Assembly (NCBI RefSeq): GCF_004000945.1
Contig: NZ_BIMF01000013.1
Location: forward strand, 62,001-126,000
From: Paenibacillus lautus NBRC 15380
GTDB taxonomy: Bacteria; Bacillota; Bacilli; Paenibacillales; Paenibacillaceae
DNA length: 64,000 nucleotides
Direction: 5' to 3'
The notes beneath the pieces are model-generated. The model worked only from the letters and a program-made list of their open reading frames with translations, was not told where the DNA came from and searched no databases. Every line of letters starts with the position of its first letter. Position 1 is the stretch's first letter. A program made the translations under genes and the position numbers. Of the stretch, positions 25,199 to 32,558 are shown piece after piece.

Positions 25199-25765
25199 AT
25201 GAAAGAGAGCTTTGATCCGTCACTCATAGACCGATTGGAAAGTCCGGAAAGGAAGAAGGAGTTACCGGCATCTTCGCTGCTAGAGAAGCTCCAAGTGAAT
25301 GGCGAGGTGGATGTCCTTGACATCGGGGCAGGTACCGGCTATTTTTCCATACCGGCAGCCTCGTTAACGAAAGGCACGGTTTACGCGCTGGATACCGAGC
25401 CAGCCATGCTGGAGATGATGAGGGGGCGGGCACAGGAACAGGGACTCACGAATATGAAGGTAATGGAGGGCATGTTGGAAAAGCTTCCTTTCCAGCATGA
25501 AGCTGTGGATCGGGTCATTGCCTCCTTGATCCTTCATATTACCGATCAGCTGGAGGAGTCCATCCGTCAGATGGCAAGGGTGCTGCGGCCAGGAGGACGA
25601 TGCATGTGTCTGGAGTGGCAGGAGGATCCAGCCGAGAAACGGGTTCCCCGTCCGAACCGGGTTGATCCGCATGTGATGAAGGCTTTGTTGGAGCAAGCAG
25701 GGCTGCATGTGGAAGGAATCGAGTATCCGACAGAGCGTCATTATCTGATCATCGCCAGTAAATAG
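25199..25765 (+). CDS. SAM-dependent methyltransferase (type 11 family)
   Basis: A 188-residue class I methyltransferase. Motif I is VLDIGAGTGYF (39-49), the ribose-binding acid lies in 'VYALDTEPAMLEMM', motif II in 'LPFQHEAVDRVIASLILHI', and motif III in 'VLRPGGRCMCLEWQ'. Members of this group methylate small molecules, quinones or arsenite; no substrate-specific sequence is visible. The ribosome site GAGGAGGAG precedes the ATG. It stands alone between a possible operator and a short gap without recognisable elements. Confidence 0.8.
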   Translation: MKESFDPSLIDRLESPERKKELPASSLLEKLQVNGEVDVLDIGAGTGYFSIPAASLTKGTVYALDTEPAMLEMMRGRAQEQGLTNMKVMEGMLEKLPFQHEAVDRVIASLILHITDQLEESIRQMARVLRPGGRCMCLEWQEDPAEKRVPRPNRVDPHVMKALLEQAGLHVEGIEYPTERHYLIIASK

Positions 25766-25941
25766 CCAATGCCGATGGAGCCTCTTGCGGGGTCTCCTCT
25801 CCCTTTAGATAACCGAGATAACCACCCCTTCCAGTGCCTGCCTCACCGTGTTCTGTGGAGGTAGATCCCAGATCGGTTCATTTATTGATATCTGGAACAT
25901 TTTGGAGAAGATGGCCGTCTAAGGAATGAGGTGATTCATTT

Positions 25942-26583
25942 ATGAGACAATCCATGGTTAGGATTATGCTTAGCTGCTTGCTGCTGCTCGTGAGCCTGTA
26001 CACGGTCAAACCAGCTGACGTATTTGCTTGTTCCTGTGCGGGGTCGCCTACGGTTGAGGAGAGCCTGGAACGGAGTGCAGCGATATTTGCAGGCAGAGTC
26101 ACCAAGCTGGTTGGCCCGAAGCCGAAGCTGGTGATGTCATCCGCAGATCCGGTTCAGGTTACGTTAGAGGTAACGGAAGTATGGAAGGGCGAATTAGCCG
26201 GAATGACGGAGCTTACAACGGCTGTGTCATCAGCCAGCTGCGGTTATGATCAGTTTGCCGTAGGAAGCGATTTTTTGGTGTTCGCGTCTGCAGAATCGGG
26301 TCAGCTGAGAACAGGGATGTGTGATGGCACGAAGCTCCTCTCCACCGCAACTAAAGAGCTAACCGAGCTTGGAGATGGATATCCACCAGACGATGCATCT
26401 GCTCCGGGTGAATCCGGGCTCGATACGCTTGCGGAGGGGGTGCCACCAGGCGAAGGCCAGAATGCTGGTCAATCTCAATTCTCACTGAAACACGTCCTGT
26501 GGGGGGCTGTTGTAGTGCTGCTGGCAGTGGGGCTATGGCTCTATTTTTGGAGGAAGAGAAAGGGAAATGTAAAGCCAATGTAA
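25942..26583 (+). CDS. secreted, C-terminally anchored CSC (TIMP/netrin-like) protein
   Basis: A 213-residue exported protein. A hydrophobic leader (about 1-29) ends ...ADVFA, and the mature part starts at Cys30 as 'CSCAGSPTVEESLERSAAIF', the layout of tissue-inhibitor-of-metalloproteinase (netrin-like) domains, where the N-terminal Cys of a C-x-C pair is exposed. Later cysteines in 'SSASCGYDQF' and 'TGMCDGTKLL' could form the two disulfides. 'VTKLVG', 'VTLEVTEVWKGE' and 'FAVGSDFLVFA' fit the beta-barrel. A Pro/Gly/Glu-rich spacer leads to a membrane helix (about 184-203) and the basic tail RKRKGNVKPM. VFAC could also act as a lipobox. Its partner is unknown. Confidence 0.65.
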   Translation: MRQSMVRIMLSCLLLLVSLYTVKPADVFACSCAGSPTVEESLERSAAIFAGRVTKLVGPKPKLVMSSADPVQVTLEVTEVWKGELAGMTELTTAVSSASCGYDQFAVGSDFLVFASAESGQLRTGMCDGTKLLSTATKELTELGDGYPPDDASAPGESGLDTLAEGVPPGEGQNAGQSQFSLKHVLWGAVVVLLAVGLWLYFWRKRKGNVKPM

Positions 26584-26599
26584 AATTTTTGAAGATCTA

Positions 26600-26628
26600 T
26601 TGGCGGTAGTAAACGGCCATGCTATAAT
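26600..26628 (+). promoter_or_regulatory. sigma-A promoter of the riboswitch-ykoY transcript
   Basis: TTGGCG (26600-26605) and TATAAT (26623-26628) are 17 bp apart, with a start point near 26635, just before the aptamer. Confidence 0.75.
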
Positions 26629-26640
26629 TCTTGTATTCAA

Positions 26641-26817
26641 GTAAAGGGGAGTAGCAGTCGCAGCAAAGTCGTCAATTCGTGACACGAACGTGTCTCCGGC
26701 TTTGTTGGCAACGAAAGTTGTTTGCGAGACCTTTGCCGATTCGGTAAAGGTGCTTATTCCTACAGCCTATTTCTGGGTAGATACCTTTATCGCCGATTTT
26801 CGGGATAAAGGTTTTTT
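26641..26817 (+). ncRNA. yybP-ykoY manganese riboswitch with terminator switch
   Basis: The aptamer spans about 26641-26736, with the family's 5' AAAGGGGAGTAGC and 3' GCGAGACCTTTGCC ends; P1 is AAAGG (26643) with CCTTT (26730). Three further segments can swap partners. CCTTTGCC (26730-26737) can pair with GGTAAAGG (26743-26750). GGTAAAGGT (26743-26751) can instead pair with ACCTTTAT (26783-26790). ACCTTTATC (26783-26791) with GATAAAGGT (26804-26812) plus TTTTTT forms the terminator. Mn2+-stabilised P1 would free GGTAAAGG to block the terminator, so this is an ON switch, consistent with known yybP-ykoY behaviour. Confidence 0.92.
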
Positions 26818-26880
26818 GTTTCCTTCCACCTTTTGAAACGAAAAATCGGATCATTCAAAAAAAAGAAGGAGAGATTGCGT

Positions 26881-27666
26881 TTGGAAATGGGACTGTTGCT
26901 CGAATATGGGTGGGTGCTGCTGGTGTTGATTGGACTCGAAGGGATTCTCGCAGCCGATAATGCACTCGTCATGTCCATCATGGTTAAACATTTGCCGGAG
27001 GATAAGAGGAAGAAGGCACTATTTTACGGGTTGGCCGGAGCTTTTGTATTCCGTTTTGCCTCACTCTTTATTATCTCATTCTTGGCGGATGTCTGGTACG
27101 TACAGGCGATTGGAGCCTTTTACCTGCTGTATATCAGTATCAATCATATTGTCAAACAGTTCTTTGTGAAGAAGAAGAAACATTTGAATGAAGCCGAAAC
27201 GAAACAGGAAAATTTCTGGGTTACCGTATTAAAGGTGGAACTCGCGGACATTGCATTTGCGGTCGATGCGATTTTGGCTGCCGTTGCCCTCGCCTTGACT
27301 CTGCCGGAAACCGGTCTCCCGAATATCGGGGGCATGGACGGTGGACAATTCCTCGTTATCCTGACAGGCGGAATTATCGGCTTGGTGATCATGCGGTTCG
27401 CCGCATCGTATTTCGGAAAGCTGCTCGTTAGAAGACCCGGCTTGGAAACGGCTGCATTCTTGATCGTGGGATGGGTAGGCATTAAGCTGGCCGTCTATAC
27501 GCTCGCACACCCGGATATCGCTGTATTGGAAAAGACGTTTCCGAAAAGCACCGGCTGGAAGCTTATATTCTGGGGCGTATTAATCCTAATCGCGGTCCTC
27601 GGCTGGTTCTTGTCCAAGGAGAAGAGTGATATGACCCAGAAGGAGCGGAAACAAGTGGAAAGCTAA
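26881..27666 (+). CDS. ykoY: TerC-family membrane protein YkoY (manganese efflux/metalation)
   Basis: A 261-residue integral membrane protein of the TerC family, whose members export Mn2+ and supply it to secreted enzymes. Seen: 'LIGLEGILAADNALVMSIMV' near the N terminus with the conserved acidic and Asn residues inside helix 1, 'ALFYGLAGAFVFRF', 'VLKVELADIAFAVDAILAAV' with the second acidic signature, and 'LIVGWVGIKLAVYTLAHP'. The TTG start at 26881 gives MEMGLLLEYGWVLL, matching the B. subtilis YkoY N terminus, and has AAGGAGAG 7 nt upstream. It is controlled by the manganese riboswitch. Confidence 0.9.
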   Translation: MEMGLLLEYGWVLLVLIGLEGILAADNALVMSIMVKHLPEDKRKKALFYGLAGAFVFRFASLFIISFLADVWYVQAIGAFYLLYISINHIVKQFFVKKKKHLNEAETKQENFWVTVLKVELADIAFAVDAILAAVALALTLPETGLPNIGGMDGGQFLVILTGGIIGLVIMRFAASYFGKLLVRRPGLETAAFLIVGWVGIKLAVYTLAHPDIAVLEKTFPKSTGWKLIFWGVLILIAVLGWFLSKEKSDMTQKERKQVES

Positions 27667-27818
27667 CGAAACGACCCTTTTGATATAATGAACATAGGAA
27701 AAAAGAAAGGAATTGTGATCTCGCGTGTAAAATTATCGTTTCTGCGCAACCTTAAATTATACTTTATGATATGAGGAGAAACGATTGTCATTGGATAAAT
27801 GAAGTTCGAAGTTAGATA

Positions 27819-28164
27819 AAATGCTGCCTGCCCTGATTCTGTTCATGGTCATTGAAAGTCATATGACGTTCTGGGTTACAGCCGAGTTGAAGCTGCCCCC
27901 AAGGATGCAACAAGCATACGCCTCGGCTCCCGTTCCTGCCCGAGTGTAAACCGAAAGGCAGACCTTCATCATGGAAATCATTGAGGTTCCTTTGGCTTAG
28001 GAGTAGAATAAGATGATGTAGGGCGCTTTTAGCTTTTCTTTTTCTGGATACAAGACAAGAAGAAAGCAGATACACCTTGTGATTGTGAATCAGCCTTATT
28101 GGCCGGGGAGTGAGGAGAGGCGGGTGCCTGTCCTCAACAATCTTCGGTCAGCTAAGGCTTTTTG
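27819..28164 (+). ncRNA. candidate structured RNA or leader upstream of map, ending in a terminator
   Basis: The 540-nt ykoY-map gap holds no convincing frame but many nested pairings. CTGCCT (27824) pairs with AGGCAG (27956). GGTTACA (27874) pairs with TGTAAACC (27945), leaving one bulge. GCCGAG (27881) pairs with CTCGGC (27922). Hairpins GTCAT/ATGAC (about 27849-27867) and ATGC-AACAA-GCAT lie inside. A strong three-part terminator follows: AGCCTTA (28092) with TAAGGCT (28153), enclosing TGAGGA...TCCTCA, then TTTTT, ending about 45 nt before the map start. It could be a small RNA gene or a cis-regulatory leader. I do not recognise the family; the segment 27667-27818 shows nothing clear. Confidence 0.4.
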
Positions 28165-28208
28165 ATTTGAATAGGAGATAACAGCCCATGGAGAAGGAGT
28201 GAGCAGGA

Positions 28209-28955
28209 TTGATAATCCTCAAAACACAAGAACAAATCGCCAAGATGAACAAGGCCGGGGACATTCTCGCCGAATGCCACCGGCAGATTGCCAAGATGAT
28301 TAAACCGGGCGTGACGACACTGGAAATTGATCAATTTGTCGAGCGGTTTCTGGCAGAGCGCGGCGCGACACCGGAGCAGAAGGGATATCACGGATATCCA
28401 TTTGCCACCTGCGCGTCGGTGAATGACGTGATTTGCCATGGTTTTCCGAACCATGAGCCATTGAAGGACGGGGATATCGTTACCATTGATATGGTGGTGA
28501 AGTATGATGGCTGGCTCGCCGATTCCGCTTGGTCCTATCCGGTCGGAAACGTGTCCGAGGAAGCGCAGCATCTGCTGGACGTAACGAAGAAATCCCTGTA
28601 TCTCGGCATTGAGCAAGCGGTGATCGGCAATCGAATCGGAGACATCTCCCATGCGATTCAAACCTATGCCGAATCTCAAAATTTATCGGTCGTCCGCCAC
28701 TTCGTGGGGCACGCTATCGGCGAAAATATGCATGAGGAGCCGCAAGTGCCGCATTACGGCCCACCCAACCGTGGGACACGGCTTAAAGAGGGCATGGTCA
28801 TCACCATTGAACCGATGCTGAATCTTGGCACATATCAATGCAAGATCGACTCAGACGGATGGACCGCGAGAACAGTGGACGGCAAATGGTCCGCGCAGTA
28901 TGAGCATACCCTCGCCATCACAAAGGATGGCCCGGTGATCTTAACGGAACAATAA
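28209..28955 (+). CDS. map: methionine aminopeptidase, type I
   Basis: Removes the initiator Met from nascent proteins; 248 residues, the family length. The five metal ligands are visible: two Asp in 'VVKYDGWLADSAWSYPVG' (with the preceding 'GDIVTIDM'), His in 'VRHFVGHAIGENMHEEP', Glu in 'VITIEPML' and Glu in 'AQYEHTLAI'; the substrate His is in 'GYHGYPFATCASVNDVICHG'. The TTG start at 28209 has AAGGAG 8 nt upstream. It is separated from secY/adk-type neighbours usual for map, so this may be a second methionine aminopeptidase gene, as many Bacillales have two. Confidence 0.9.
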   Translation: MIILKTQEQIAKMNKAGDILAECHRQIAKMIKPGVTTLEIDQFVERFLAERGATPEQKGYHGYPFATCASVNDVICHGFPNHEPLKDGDIVTIDMVVKYDGWLADSAWSYPVGNVSEEAQHLLDVTKKSLYLGIEQAVIGNRIGDISHAIQTYAESQNLSVVRHFVGHAIGENMHEEPQVPHYGPPNRGTRLKEGMVITIEPMLNLGTYQCKIDSDGWTARTVDGKWSAQYEHTLAITKDGPVILTEQ

Positions 28956-29120
28956 GATGCAGGATGTCACTCCGTAGGGGGCTTTCGCTCCCTATTGGGT
29001 GCGGAACGGTACAAGCTATAAAACTCATACATGCGTAGTGATGCAGTCACATCCGGGAGTATGCCTATCTGACATCGTAAATAGACGCAAAAGTGAATTT
29101 TTTTCAGGGGTTAAAAGAAA

Positions 29121-29250
29121 AACTCCAACGGAGCAGGCGGAATTGTTCTGGAGAAGCGAAGCGTGCGCCTTTGCCCCCAGATTTCAACGATGTATGTCGT
29201 GATTCAAGGAAATCTGGGGGCAACAGCGATCGGAAGAACAAACCGCATGC
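29121..29250 (+). repeat. structured intergenic element, copy B
   Basis: First of three tandem copies in the 813-nt map-pdxK gap. A small hairpin CTCC-AAC-GGAG is followed by an outer stem (GCGGAATTGTTCT at 29137 with AGAACAAACCGC at 29235), 'GAAGCGAAGCGTGCGCC', an inner perfect stem GCCCCCAGATTTC/GAAATCTGGGGGC with an ACGA/TCGT tip, and the conserved CAACAGCGATCGGAAG. Confidence 0.8.
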
Positions 29251-29293
29251 GAGTTGATGCATAACTCTCAGAATTCGCCGGTTTTAAAAAAAA

Positions 29294-29427
29294 TGCTCCA
29301 ACGGAGCAGGCGGAATTGTTCTGTAGAAGCGAAGCGTGCGCCTTTGCCCCTGGATTTCAACGATGTATATCGTGATTCAAGGAAATCTGGGGGCAACAGC
29401 GATCGGAAGAACAATCCGTATGCGGAG
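29294..29427 (+). repeat. structured intergenic element, copy C
   Basis: TGCTCC-AAC-GGAGCA hairpin, outer stem CGGAATTGTTCT with AGAACAATCCG (one bulged A), inner stem GCCCCTGGATTTC with GAAATCTGGGGGC, and tip ACGAT/ATCGT. It is about 90 percent identical to copies B and D by eye. Short spacers between copies share a TAACTCTCAGAATTCGCCG tail. Confidence 0.8.
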
Positions 29428-29506
29428 TGGTGTATAACTCTCAGAATTCGCCGTCTGAGAAACGACGGTAAAGTGAGTTTGTCTCTTTAAAGTTTTTAAA
29501 AAAAAA

Positions 29507-29640
29507 TGCTCCAACGGAGAAGGCGGAATTGTTCTGTAGAAGCGAAGCGTACGCCTTTGCCCACGGATTTCAACGATATATATCGTGATTCAAAGGAAAT
29601 CTGGGGGCAACAGCGATCGGAAGAACAATCCGTATGCGGA
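29507..29640 (+). repeat. structured intergenic element, copy D
   Basis: Same layout as copy C: TGCTCC...GGAG hairpin, CGGAATTGTTCT/AGAACAATCCG outer stem, GCCCACGGATTTC/GAAATCTGGGGGC inner stem and CAACAGCGATCGGAAG. It lies about 130 nt before pdxK. The rest of the gap (28956-29120, 29641-29768) contains only a small TAGGGGG/CTCCCTA hairpin. Confidence 0.8.
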
Positions 29641-29768
29641 GTGATGTGATATCTCTCAGATTCGTCTTTGAATAGTCGCATACGAATTCGACGCATCAAT
29701 GAATAGACGCCAATCGGAGTTTTTCTTATAATAGAGTAATCATTTTACAAGCGAAGGGAACATGGAAC

Positions 29769-30581
29769 ATGACGATACGAAAAGCACTAACAGTAGCGGG
29801 CTCGGATACGAGCGGCGGCGCTGGCATCCAGGCTGATCTGAAGACGTTTCAGGAATTTGACGTATACGGAATGACCGCACTGACCACGATTGTCTGCATG
29901 GAACCGAAGACATGGGATCATCAGGTTTTCCCGGTGGCGCTAGATATTGTAGAAACGCAGTTGAAAACCGTGCTCGAGGGCATTGGCATCGACGCGATGA
30001 AGACCGGCATGCTCGGATCCGTAGAGATCATCGAGCTCGTGTCCCAGTATATCGACCGCTATAACCTGGAACGGATCGTCATCGATCCGGTGATGGTCTG
30101 CAAAGGCACGGATGAAGTGCTGCAGCCGGAAAATACGGAAGCGATGCTGGAGTTCCTTCTCCCGCGCGCCGATTTGGTAACGCCAAACCTGTTCGAGGCG
30201 TCCCAGCTGGCCAAGTCCGGTCCAATCACGACCCTGGATCAAATGCAGGAGGCTGCGGCCATCATTCACGAGCGCGGCGCGAAGAATGTGCTGATTAAAG
30301 ACAGAGGCAAGATCCGCGAAGGCAAAGCGATGGACCTGCTCTATGACGGAAACAGCTTTGAATGGTTCGAAGCCGATACTATTGTAACGAAGTATACCCA
30401 TGGTGCGGGCTGCACGTCATCCGCTTCCATTACAGCTAATCTTGCCAAAGGCTTGACCGTTCGAGAGTCGGTACAGCAAGCGAAGGCATTCATTACACAA
30501 GCCATCTCCAATGGCTTCCCGCTAAATGAATTCGTAGGTCCGACAAGACATTCCGCGCATCGCAGTTTATCTGCAAATTAA
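29769..30581 (+). CDS. pdxK: pyridoxine/hydroxymethylpyrimidine kinase (PdxK/ThiD family)
   Basis: A 270-residue ribokinase-fold kinase that phosphorylates vitamin B6 vitamers, with related activity on hydroxymethylpyrimidine. Seen: 'ALTVAGSDTSGGAGIQADLK' at the N terminus, 'VYGMTALTTIV', 'IDAMKTGMLGSVEIIELV', 'VIDPVMVCKGTDEVLQPEN', 'VTPNLFEAS' and the anion-hole/catalytic 'KYTHGAGCTSSASI' with Cys215. It resembles B. subtilis PdxK (YjbV-type) over the full length as recalled, more than the thiamine operon ThiD. It is a single gene followed by a strong terminator. Confidence 0.88.
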   Translation: MTIRKALTVAGSDTSGGAGIQADLKTFQEFDVYGMTALTTIVCMEPKTWDHQVFPVALDIVETQLKTVLEGIGIDAMKTGMLGSVEIIELVSQYIDRYNLERIVIDPVMVCKGTDEVLQPENTEAMLEFLLPRADLVTPNLFEASQLAKSGPITTLDQMQEAAAIIHERGAKNVLIKDRGKIREGKAMDLLYDGNSFEWFEADTIVTKYTHGAGCTSSASITANLAKGLTVRESVQQAKAFITQAISNGFPLNEFVGPTRHSAHRSLSAN

Positions 30582-30646
30582 ACAAAATACACTTTTTTGC
30601 AAGCTTATTCATGTATGATATTCGGCTTGCAGAAAGTGACCAAAAG

Positions 30647-30674
30647 CCTTTCTTCCAAGAAGAAAGGTTTTTTT
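30647..30674 (+). terminator. terminator after pdxK
   Basis: A perfect 9-bp stem CCTTTCTTC/GAAGAAAGG with loop CAA is followed by seven T. Confidence 0.9.
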
Positions 30675-30842
30675 GTTGTTAGTCGAACTCGCTGCATATA
30701 GTGTATAGGAGCAAAGGCATGCTTCGTACTACGCGTTTTTTCCGCAGGGATAGAGCGGCTTAGGTCCTTTCCAGTATAATTATGTGCTATACTTTATAAA
30801 GGGTCTGATAGAAAAAGGAAGAAAATATTTAGGGGTTGAGAC

Positions 30843-31505
30843 ATGTTTCAGGACATTTTGGAATTTTTTAAAAATTTTGGTCCATGGGGATTGTTTATTC
30901 ATTCGTTTGCTGATGCTGTAATTTTTCCGGTTCCCGCCTTTTTTCTGCAGGTTTCGCTTAGCATCATGCATCCGCAGGATGCGCTGTGGCTTGCAACGTA
31001 TGGCTTTATCGGGTGCTTGCTGGGGACGCCGCTGGGTTATTTAATCGGAAGGCTGCTTGGGAAGTCGGTACTATACAAGATTTTGAAAAAAGAGTGGATT
31101 GACGCTGCTACGAACATGTTTCAGAAAAACGGCGAGGCCGCTATATTGATTGGTTCATTTACGCCGGTACCCTTTAAGGTGTTTACGATTCTATCGGGAT
31201 GTTTGAACTTCCCGTTATGGAGACTTCTGGCTTATGCCGCTATAGGCAGAGCTACCAAGTTTTATGTTGTAGGTACCTTGTTTTACCTGTACGGTAACGC
31301 GGCAGAAGGCATGGTAAAGGATGTATCGTTATATATTGCGCTTATTGCCGTTCCGCTTCTGTTGATCGGCGTGTACTTTAACCGCAAACGCAAGCGTAAG
31401 AAAATGGAGCAGGTAAAGCTGGCTGAATCTACGAGTGAATCTAGTCCCGTTGTGGTCGAAAAGACGGTACTGGAGCAGACGTCGGACCAGACTCCATCGG
31501 CTTAA
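30843..31505 (+). CDS. DedA/VTT-domain membrane protein
   Basis: A 220-residue integral membrane protein of the SNARE-associated/VTT (DedA) superfamily, whose members flip or help recycle lipid carriers such as undecaprenyl phosphate. Seen: the re-entrant segment 'HSFADAVIFPVPAFFLQVSL', 'FIGCLLGTPLGYLIGRLLGK', the second re-entrant 'IGSFTPVPFKVFTILSGCLN' and 'AAIGRATKFYVVGTLFYLYG' with the conserved Arg. It is closer to YqaA-type than to E. coli DedA proper. The C-terminal 35 residues are polar and basic (RKRKRKK) and probably cytosolic. It stands alone, convergent with the next gene. Confidence 0.8.
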   Translation: MFQDILEFFKNFGPWGLFIHSFADAVIFPVPAFFLQVSLSIMHPQDALWLATYGFIGCLLGTPLGYLIGRLLGKSVLYKILKKEWIDAATNMFQKNGEAAILIGSFTPVPFKVFTILSGCLNFPLWRLLAYAAIGRATKFYVVGTLFYLYGNAAEGMVKDVSLYIALIAVPLLLIGVYFNRKRKRKKMEQVKLAESTSESSPVVVEKTVLEQTSDQTPSA

Positions 31506-31546
31506 CGCTAAACCTGACGTGGGGGTTACCCCCGCGACGATCATAT

Positions 31547-31582
31547 AAAAAAGCAGCCGGGTGAGAGCCCGGCTGCTTTTTT
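31547..31582. terminator. bidirectional terminator between convergent genes
   Basis: AAAAAAGCAGCCGGG-TGAGAG-CCCGGCTGCTTTTTT has a perfect GC-rich stem with T runs in both directions. Confidence 0.95.
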
Positions 31583-31630
31583 CCAAGGTATCAGAGAAAC
31601 ATATTTATATGATAGCTACATATTTCAGGA

Positions 31631-32251
31631 TTAACCTGTTTTTCCGAATCTGAAAAACTTGCCTCGGCCTTTCGTTGTCACAGGAGTAAACGTCGGTGAT
31701 GGGGATAGCGGGGATGTCATGTCTTGAGCAAGATACCCGTGGAGAGGTCCACGGTAGACTTCATTCAACTGCGATGAATGGGAGAAATCCTCCGGCGTTA
31801 CAAGATGACAAGGCTTGTTCACAGGCCGCAGGCCTGCTTGCTCCAGCACCGTAGCAACAAAGTGGGAGCAGAAAAAAGCATCGTCACGATCAATATGAAT
31901 CCGAAACAATATACCCAGCAGCCCTAGCAGATTATATTTGTAGCGGTCCTGATCACGCATCATCTCTTTGACAAGGTTGTGCATGCGTTGATAGTCTTCA
32001 TTACTAACGCGGAAGCGATATACCGCGCATTCCGAAGTGTAGAAGAAGGGGTCGCGGAGATTCTCGCGAACCAAACCGCCGTCAAACGGATTGTTCGCCT
32101 TCTTTCGCCCAAAGCTGTACACTTCGCGTAATTCGGAATCAAACGCGATGGATGCATGGTTGAGTGGGGCCTTCGTGAAATATTGGATCATTCTGCTGAA
32201 CCAGGTGCCCGTGCCTGTAAGCACAATCCAAATATCTTGTTCCGTGTACAT
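31631..32251 (-). CDS. permuted papain-like (YiiX/NlpC-P60-type) protein
   Basis: A 206-residue protein with the order His-then-Cys of permuted papain-fold amidases and acyltransferases: His32 in 'APLNHASIAFDSEL' and Cys128 in 'DDAFFCSHFVATVLEQAG'. 'VYSFGRKKANNPF' and 'PEDFSHSSQLNEVYRG' also fit that fold. There is no signal peptide, so it is predicted to be cytosolic; members act on lipids or peptides and the substrate here cannot be named. AAGGAG lies 8 nt before the ATG. Confidence 0.7.
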   Translation of the reverse strand: MYTEQDIWIVLTGTGTWFSRMIQYFTKAPLNHASIAFDSELREVYSFGRKKANNPFDGGLVRENLRDPFFYTSECAVYRFRVSNEDYQRMHNLVKEMMRDQDRYKYNLLGLLGILFRIHIDRDDAFFCSHFVATVLEQAGLRPVNKPCHLVTPEDFSHSSQLNEVYRGPLHGYLAQDMTSPLSPSPTFTPVTTKGRGKFFRFGKTG

Positions 32252-32558
32252 ACTCGCAAACTCCTTTGTTAACGGTCCTAACGACTAGCAATTGTAAATG
32301 ACTTGCTTTCTTTCACAATAAACGAAAAAGCCATAGCGTTCAAGTCAAAAAAAACCATTTTCTCTCAGTTTCACTAGAATAGCTCTGGGATTGTCACCAA
32401 AAATTAGAAACCTCATCACAATATATTCGCCCTATGTCCAAATTATCCTTTGGTTTGCAGTATTTATATTTTTCAATAGACGAGAGTAAAGGAGAAGCAA
32501 TCCGATATCTCGAAATATGTAAAACGATTGAACAATGAAAGACAGGAGGGATCTCCAA
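32252..32558. other. intergenic region between divergent genes
   Basis: AT-rich gap of 307 nt holding the starts of both divergent genes. I see no conserved RNA, no coding frame and no promoter strong enough to annotate. Confidence 0.5.

Noticed and set aside
27819..28040. 6S RNA
   Set aside because: The fold I could draw is branched with several hairpins rather than a long rod with one central bubble, so the 6S label is not supported.
29121..29640. Possible CRISPR or insertion-sequence remnant
   Set aside because: Copies are 130-nt folded units, not short repeats with unique spacers; no transposase frame, terminal inverted repeats or target duplications were seen.
32488..32517. Sigma-H-like promoter ahead of the PAS kinase
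   Set aside because: AAAGGAGAA and CGAAATA are only loosely like the sigma-H -35 and -10 elements, with mismatches in core positions; too weak to annotate.
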